From CAIPSZ01 sp038065015 (GTDB lineage Bacteria > Patescibacteriota > Patescibacteriia > PEXW01): a stretch of 9,361 bases of DNA. The DNA is taken from positions 1 through 9,361 of the forward strand of contig JBBTRU010000003.1 in assembly GCA_038065015.1 (NCBI GenBank), written 5' to 3'. Below, piece by piece: positions 5,404 through 9,361 of the stretch (position 1 is its first letter; every line of letters starts with the position of its first letter). The translations under genes and the position numbers were made by a program. Under the pieces are notes generated by a model. It saw nothing but the letters and a program-made list of their open reading frames with translations. It had not been told where the DNA came from and made no database searches.

Positions 5404-6465
5404 TTACCCACGTCGAGTTCTATATTCATGAATGAGTTTTTCGTACACCTTAACATAGCCCGCCACCATGGCTTCCACCGAGAAGTGCGCCTGGGCGCGG
5501 GTGCGGCAAGCTTTCGGTTTGATTATGCCAAGCTTGCTCACCATGCGTGCGGCTTCTTCGGTTGAGTGCACCAGGTAGCCGGTTTTTTTATGGGCGATTA
5601 CTTCGGGTGCGGCGCCCCGGGCCATGGCTATCACCGGCGTACCGCAGGCGTTGGCCTCGGCCATGAACAGGCCAAACGGCTCTTCCCACTGGATGAGCGC
5701 GAGTAAGCCGGCGGCGTGGGAGAGCAGCTTGGACTTCCCGACGTGGTCCACCTCACCCAGGAACTTTATTTGCTTACCATCAATGAGCGGCTTCACTTTT
5801 TCGTTGAAGTATTTGACGTCCACGGCATCAACCTTGGCGGCCATTATTAAGCGGCGTTTGGTTTTCTTGGCTACCTGGATTGCCTGCACCGGCCCTTTCT
5901 CCGGGCTCATCCGGCCGAGGAAGGCCAGGTAGTCGTCTTTCTTCTCCAGGTACGGAAAGGTGTCTACCCGAATGCCGTTGTACACCGTGGCCGCGTAATT
6001 GAGTTTGAGTGGTTTACGCTGGTTGTTCGAAATGGAAACAAAAGGCGAGTGGCTGTACGGCTTGTACACCAAGCGCTGGTATTCAATGTCCAGCGGGCCG
6101 TGCAGGGTCGTCACTATCGGGTGGGGGATAATGTCGGTAAACGGCAGCACGCGCCAGCCAATGTGGTTGTGCACGATGTCGAAGTTACCTTTGATGACCG
6201 CGGTGAGTACTTTACCCACGCCCATGAATTTTAGCGATTCGCGCTGCTTCATCTCCGCGCCGGTATGGGCCCGCAGCGGGCCGGGAAAGACTTTAACGAG
6301 CTTGGCCTTGGTTTTGCTCCCGCCGACAGAGTAGAGGGTTACATCGTGGCCCTGCTTGACCAGGCCATCAGAGAGGTTCGAAGCGACAAGCTCGGTGCCG
6401 CCGTACTTGGTGGGCGGGACAGTTTCTTCAAACGGGACGAGCTGGGCAATGCGGAGCTTGCGCAT
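5404..6465 (-). CDS. GT4-family glycosyltransferase, GT-c
   Basis: Predicted product of 353 aa when started at ATG 6465, which aligns with the GT-b N-terminus (MRKLRIAQLVPFEETVPP). An in-frame start at 6492 would add nine residues and lie at or before the likely transcription start. Motifs: YGGTE (21-25), TLHG (120-123), SISNNQR (144-150), AFLGRMSPEKGP (181-192), and the EX7E motif EPFGLFMAE (262-270). It is a GT-B retaining enzyme without signal peptide or membrane helix. It is first in the run GT-c, kinase, GT-b, and divergent from the EamA gene. A 46-bp stretch (5888-5933) matches GT-b DNA (3781-3826) at 44 positions, so the two genes come from a duplication. The tail, EYRTRRG, is longer and more basic than in GT-b. 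Confidence 0.93.
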   Translation of the reverse strand: MRKLRIAQLVPFEETVPPTKYGGTELVASNLSDGLVKQGHDVTLYSVGGSKTKAKLVKVFPGPLRAHTGAEMKQRESLKFMGVGKVLTAVIKGNFDIVHNHIGWRVLPFTDIIPHPIVTTLHGPLDIEYQRLVYKPYSHSPFVSISNNQRKPLKLNYAATVYNGIRVDTFPYLEKKDDYLAFLGRMSPEKGPVQAIQVAKKTKRRLIMAAKVDAVDVKYFNEKVKPLIDGKQIKFLGEVDHVGKSKLLSHAAGLLALIQWEEPFGLFMAEANACGTPVIAMARGAAPEVIAHKKTGYLVHSTEEAARMVSKLGIIKPKACRTRAQAHFSVEAMVAGYVKVYEKLIHEYRTRRG

Positions 6466-6494
6466 ACATGTGAGCGTGAGGGATGAATACACGT

Positions 6495-6502
6495 AGTATA
6501 CT
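6495..6502. promoter_or_regulatory. palindromic shared -10 of the divergent GT-c/EamA promoters
   Basis: AGTATACT is its own reverse complement, so TATACT can serve as -10 in both directions: 6497-6502 on plus and 6500-6495 on minus. Predicted starts near 6509 (plus) and 6488 (minus) give leaders of about 14 and 23 nt. No convincing -35 is visible for either direction. Confidence 0.45.
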
Positions 6503-6522
6503 GTAGTCTCTATCCCGCGCCT

Positions 6523-7419
6523 ATGACCGTTGAAGCTGGTATCCTCGCCGCGTTTCTCGCCTTCCTCGCCTGGGGTTTTGGCGATTTCGCAATCCAGCGA
6601 TCAGTGCGGCGGGTTGGGGCTGTGCCCGCTTTGTTCTTCATTGGCATCTTTGGTTTGGTTGGGTTGCTGCCATTCGTCTGGCGAGATCTCCCGCTCTTCT
6701 TCCACCAGGAGAACTTGGCGACACTCTTGTTCTTTACCGGCCTGGTGACATTCGTGTATGCTGTGTTTTTCTTCCAAGCTCTCGGTAAGGGCAAGATTTC
6801 TATTGTTGAACCAGTGATGAGCTTCGAGTTGCCCCTGACCATACTCCTGGGCGTCTTGATTATTCATGAGCAACTCACTGGCTTGCAGTATTTCCTTGCC
6901 GTGATTATTTTCCTTGGTCTTATTGTCACCGTGGTGCAGCGGGAGCCAAGGCACTGGTGGAACTTTTTTCGCCAGCGTCGGCCGCGCATAGAGCGGGGCG
7001 TCATTCTCGCGGTTGTTGCCGTAGCATTATCAGCCGGTGCGAATGTGCTCACCGGTCGGTTAAGTCAGGAATCGAAACCCGTCCTGGCGATCTGGGGCGT
7101 GAATGCCATTTATACTATTTGCTGTCTGGTATGGATGCTCTGGCGCAAAGAGGTCCGTGGGTCATTTCGCCATGCACGTAAGCACTGGCGACCTATCGTG
7201 CTACAGGGAATCTTGGATAACATTGCCTGGGTGAGTTTTGCCGCCGCCGTCCTGGTACTCCCTATCTCCATTACTATCGCGATTTCTGAAAGTTACATTG
7301 CTCTTGGCATGCTGCTGGGTATCATCATAAATAAAGAGCGTCTGCAACGTCATCAGTACGTAGGCATTGCCGTGACGCTCATAGCAGTCGTTGTGCTTGC
7401 TTTCGTAAGTGAGCGGTAA
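6523..7419 (+). CDS. EamA/DMT-superfamily membrane transporter
   Basis: Predicted product of 298 aa with about ten hydrophobic segments (roughly 5-23, 33-51, 66-87, 94-114, 120-138, 159-179, 186-206, 226-246, 248-269, 277-295). They fall into two EamA repeats separated by a basic cytoplasmic linker (140-158). Each repeat ends in the typical acidic turn plus glycine helix: HEQLTGLQYFLAVIIFLG and NKERLQRHQYVGIAV. The family exports or imports small metabolites, and relatives in the superfamily move nucleotide sugars or lipid-linked sugars; the substrate here is unknown. It is the only plus-strand gene inside the glycosyltransferase region. The start at ATG 6523 is the first in frame and sits 20 nt after the -10, with no Shine-Dalgarno. 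Confidence 0.9.
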   Translation: MTVEAGILAAFLAFLAWGFGDFAIQRSVRRVGAVPALFFIGIFGLVGLLPFVWRDLPLFFHQENLATLLFFTGLVTFVYAVFFFQALGKGKISIVEPVMSFELPLTILLGVLIIHEQLTGLQYFLAVIIFLGLIVTVVQREPRHWWNFFRQRRPRIERGVILAVVAVALSAGANVLTGRLSQESKPVLAIWGVNAIYTICCLVWMLWRKEVRGSFRHARKHWRPIVLQGILDNIAWVSFAAAVLVLPISITIAISESYIALGMLLGIIINKERLQRHQYVGIAVTLIAVVVLAFVSER

Positions 7420-7433
7420 ATCAAACATTATTC

Positions 7434-7455
7434 GCGCACGCTAGAAAGCGTGCGC
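7434..7455. terminator. hairpin between convergent EamA and GT-d genes
   Basis: A 9-bp perfect GC-rich stem (7434-7442 GCGCACGCT with 7447-7455) closes a 4-nt loop. It sits 15 nt past the EamA stop and 44 nt past the GT-d stop. No U-run follows directly on either strand; a T6 occurs further on at 7486-7491 on plus. It is plausible as a bidirectional transcription barrier but atypical as an intrinsic terminator. Confidence 0.5.
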
Positions 7456-7499
7456 TAGGTAGTGAATAAAACCCTCCGGTACGTCTTTTTTAGGCACTC

Positions 7500-8774
7500 T
7501 TAACGTTTCCCCGACTTCTCCAGCGTCCGTTCGTAGGCATGCGCCACTTGCTTGGCGATAAGGTTCCAGCTGAAAGTGGTTTTCACTAATTCCCGCCCGC
7601 CGCGGACCAGTTTGTCGTTGAGTTCACGGTTGGTGAGCACGTCGTAGAGTTGGTTGGCGATGGCCCCGGGATTACGCACTGGCACGAGTATCCCGCTCTT
7701 CCCATCCCGCACGGTGTAGGGTAAGCCGCCGGTATCGCTGGCAATGACCGGCACCTTGCAGGCCATGGCTTCTAGCGGCACCATGCCAAAGGGCTCGTAG
7801 TAGCTGGGGATGACGCAGGCGTTGGCGGCCGAGTAGTAGTAGTGCAGCTTCTCCTGCTGCACCGCGCCGGTGAACACCACGCGGTCGCGGATACCGTACT
7901 CGCGGCACACATCTTTTAGGCGGCGAATTTCATCGCGGACTTCGGGTTCGGCTTTGCGGCCGAGGTTGCCGCCCACAATGTAGAGCCAGGTTTTCTTGCG
8001 GAGTTCGGGGTGGTGCTTGAACAGTTTGTGTACTCCAAGAATGAGCGTACCAATGCCCTTGCGCCACTCCACCCGGCCGGCGTAGAGGACGATTTTGTCG
8101 CCATCTGGCGCGCCAATTTTTTTTCGCGCCTCGTGGCGGTCAATGGGGTGGAAGCGGATGAGGTCTACGCCGCAGGGCACGACGCGTATGTGGTCTGCCC
8201 GCGCCGCGTAGTGCTTCTCCAAGTACTCGCGTTCGTACGTGCTGGTGCTCACAATGCACTCGGCCTTCTTCGTGATATCCCGCTCAATGGCAATGCGATG
8301 CTTGATTTCGGCGGTGTTCAAGCTCTGTTCGCGAAAGCCCTTGAGCGCGTTGTACCGCATGATGCCGAGCGAGTGGAACGTGTGTGCTTGCGGGACTTTC
8401 AGGATGTACTTCAGCTGCATGGTCACCCAGCCCGCCTCCCAGTAGTGCGAGTGCAGCAGGTCGTACTTGGCGTCTTCCTTCTTCTGCCAGGCCAAAAAGT
8501 TGCTGATGAATTCCGGCAGGAGGGGGCCGAGTTTGTTCTTCGGGATGAACTGGCGGTGGCCGGCGATGAGACGAATGAACCGTACGTGCTTGGTCAGGCG
8601 GACGCGCTCTTTCTTGGCGCGGGAATTTAGGCGACAGAAGACATCCACGTGGAAGCCGAGTTTACCTAAGGCTTTGGCCAGGTGGAAGACGTACACATTC
8701 TGTCCGCCGGCTTCGGCCGAACCGAGCTGCTCCAGCGGGTCGCAGTGAACGTTTACTAAAGCAATTCTTTTCAT
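7500..8774 (-). CDS. GT4-family glycosyltransferase, GT-d (MshA/sucrose-phosphate-synthase-like)
   Basis: Predicted product of 424 aa. ATG 8774-8772 overlaps the ruvC stop as ATGA, implying translational coupling. An in-frame start at 8936 would lie deep within ruvC and is not used. Motifs: MKRIALVNVHCDP, AGGQNVYV (22-29), HSHYWEAG (108-115), HTFHSLG (131-137), GRVEWRKG (233-240), and the EX7E motif EPFGMVPLE (327-335), then DTGGLPYTVRDGKSGILVP. These are hallmarks of the GT4 branch holding MshA (inositol-phosphate N-acetylglucosaminyltransferase) and sucrose synthases. It lacks the SISNNQR signature and is about 70 residues longer than GT-a, GT-b and GT-c, so it is not part of that duplication. 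Naming it mshA or a sucrose enzyme would go beyond the evidence. Confidence 0.93.
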   Translation of the reverse strand: MKRIALVNVHCDPLEQLGSAEAGGQNVYVFHLAKALGKLGFHVDVFCRLNSRAKKERVRLTKHVRFIRLIAGHRQFIPKNKLGPLLPEFISNFLAWQKKEDAKYDLLHSHYWEAGWVTMQLKYILKVPQAHTFHSLGIMRYNALKGFREQSLNTAEIKHRIAIERDITKKAECIVSTSTYEREYLEKHYAARADHIRVVPCGVDLIRFHPIDRHEARKKIGAPDGDKIVLYAGRVEWRKGIGTLILGVHKLFKHHPELRKKTWLYIVGGNLGRKAEPEVRDEIRRLKDVCREYGIRDRVVFTGAVQQEKLHYYYSAANACVIPSYYEPFGMVPLEAMACKVPVIASDTGGLPYTVRDGKSGILVPVRNPGAIANQLYDVLTNRELNDKLVRGGRELVKTTFSWNLIAKQVAHAYERTLEKSGKR

Positions 8775-9274
8775 ACTGATGTCGATGCCGTAACCGCAAT
8801 TGCCAAAGCATCCGCGACGTCGTCCGGCTTTGGAATTTCTTTGAGATTGAGGAGGATTTTTACCATACGTTGGACTTGGGTTTTGTCGGCGCGGCCGTTG
8901 CTCGAGAGCGCCTGCTTCACGGCTTGCGGCGTGCATTCATGTACGGGTACGCCGGCTTGGGCAAAGGCGAGTAGGATGACGCCGCGCGCCTCGCTGACCT
9001 GTATGGCGGTCTTAGTGTTTTGCGAGAAGAACAGGCGCTCCACCCCGCCGAGTGCAGGCTGGTATTGCTGGAGCAGACCCTGCACTTTGCTATAAATGAG
9101 CTGCAACCGCTCGGTGAATGCAGTACCGGCGGGCGTCTGGATGATACCGTAGTCAATCGCTCGGAGTTTGCCGTTTTCCTCATGGATGACGCCCCAGCCT
9201 ACGCGGCCGAAGCCGGGATCAATGCCGAGTATGACTCGAGCTTTACTTCGCGTTCGTCCAGACCGCGGTGACAT
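8771..9274 (-). CDS. ruvC: Holliday junction resolvase RuvC
   Basis: Predicted product of 167 aa, close to the usual RuvC length. RuvC nicks Holliday junctions symmetrically, in cooperation with RuvAB. The RNase-H-fold acidic tetrad is complete: Asp19 (GIDPG), Glu79 (GGVERLFF), Asp152 and Asp155 (DDVADALA). The family motif NGRADKTQVQ (126-135) is present. The ATG at 9274 gives 13 basic residues ahead of the usual VILGIDPG start; no start codon lies closer, and upstream in-frame starts (9319, 9358) would lengthen this tail. It overlaps yebC by 32 nt. The yebC-ruvC order is common in bacteria, but the usual next gene, ruvA, is replaced here by GT-d. Confidence 0.96.
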   Translation of the reverse strand: MSPRSGRTRSKARVILGIDPGFGRVGWGVIHEENGKLRAIDYGIIQTPAGTAFTERLQLIYSKVQGLLQQYQPALGGVERLFFSQNTKTAIQVSEARGVILLAFAQAGVPVHECTPQAVKQALSSNGRADKTQVQRMVKILLNLKEIPKPDDVADALAIAVTASTSV

Positions 9275-9361
9275 CGTCGTGTTCTTCAAGGGCTTCGATA
9301 ACCCGCTGGAGTTTTTCATTATCGGCGGGCGGGAGAGTGAGGGGAGTGTTGGGAACAAGCT
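9243..9361 (-). CDS. yebC: YebC/PmpR/TACO1-family protein, C-terminal end only
   Basis: The last 38 codons of a gene entering from the right edge, ending in TAA at 9245-9243. The tail (NEKLQRVIEALEEHDDVTAVWTNAK) matches the family ending, in which an LEE-x-DDV motif is followed by a hydrophobic pair and TN. Family members have been described as transcription regulators and, more recently, as ribosome-associated factors that help translation through difficult peptide motifs. The stop lies inside ruvC in another frame, so the two genes are cotranscribed and overlap. Confidence 0.88.
   Translation of the reverse strand, partial: LVPNTPLTLPPADNEKLQRVIEALEEHDDVTAVWTNAK

Noticed and set aside
7420..7499. 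Classic intrinsic terminator after the EamA gene
   Set aside because: The stem is good but no U-run adjoins it; kept only as a hairpin of moderate confidence.
8771..8936. Longer GT-d start at 8936
   Set aside because: The extension is the out-of-frame reading of ruvC, and family alignment places the start at MKRIALVNVH with an ATGA overlap.

Overview
The window looks like a chromosomal piece of a bacterium, most plausibly from the Candidate Phyla Radiation (Patescibacteria, Parcubacteria-like). The reasons are a stack of GT-B (GT4) glycosyltransferases with a short GalT, a lone type IV pilin, tightly packed genes, and almost no Shine-Dalgarno sequences. This placement is inference; there is no rRNA or marker tree in the window.

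Layout, left to right. A partial, unrecognised minus-strand gene runs off the left edge (1-200). A plus-strand type IV pilin-like gene (311-730) follows, with a very good promoter, the only clear Shine-Dalgarno site in the window, and a rho-independent terminator. From 790 to 6465 all genes lie on the minus strand. In transcription order they are glycosyltransferase GT-c (5404-6465), an APH-fold kinase (4368-5351), GT-b (3318-4364), a 503-base gene-free stretch, GT-a (1738-2814) and galT (790-1701). An EamA-family transporter (6523-7419) diverges from GT-c on the plus strand. The right end carries a minus-strand operon: the tail of yebC, ruvC, and a fourth, different glycosyltransferase GT-d (7500-8774).

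Functionally, most of the window is a sugar-transfer locus: four cytosolic GT4 enzymes, a hexose-1-phosphate uridylyltransferase, a small-molecule kinase and a possible carrier. GT-a, GT-b and GT-c are paralogues that share a SISNNQR signature; GT-d belongs to the MshA/sucrose-phosphate-synthase-like branch. A reasonable reading is synthesis of a surface glycan or glycolipid, with the kinase and GalT possibly supplying a nucleotide sugar. No substrate can be read from the sequence.

Two non-coding signals stand out. An identical 44-bp element made of TTCGTA units lies directly before the start codons of galT and of the kinase, the only two non-glycosyltransferase enzymes in the minus-strand cluster. 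The gene-free stretch 2815-3317 holds a MITE- or REPIN-like element of about 306 bp, bounded by two related perfect hairpins in inverted orientation with TA on both sides and a strongly self-complementary interior.
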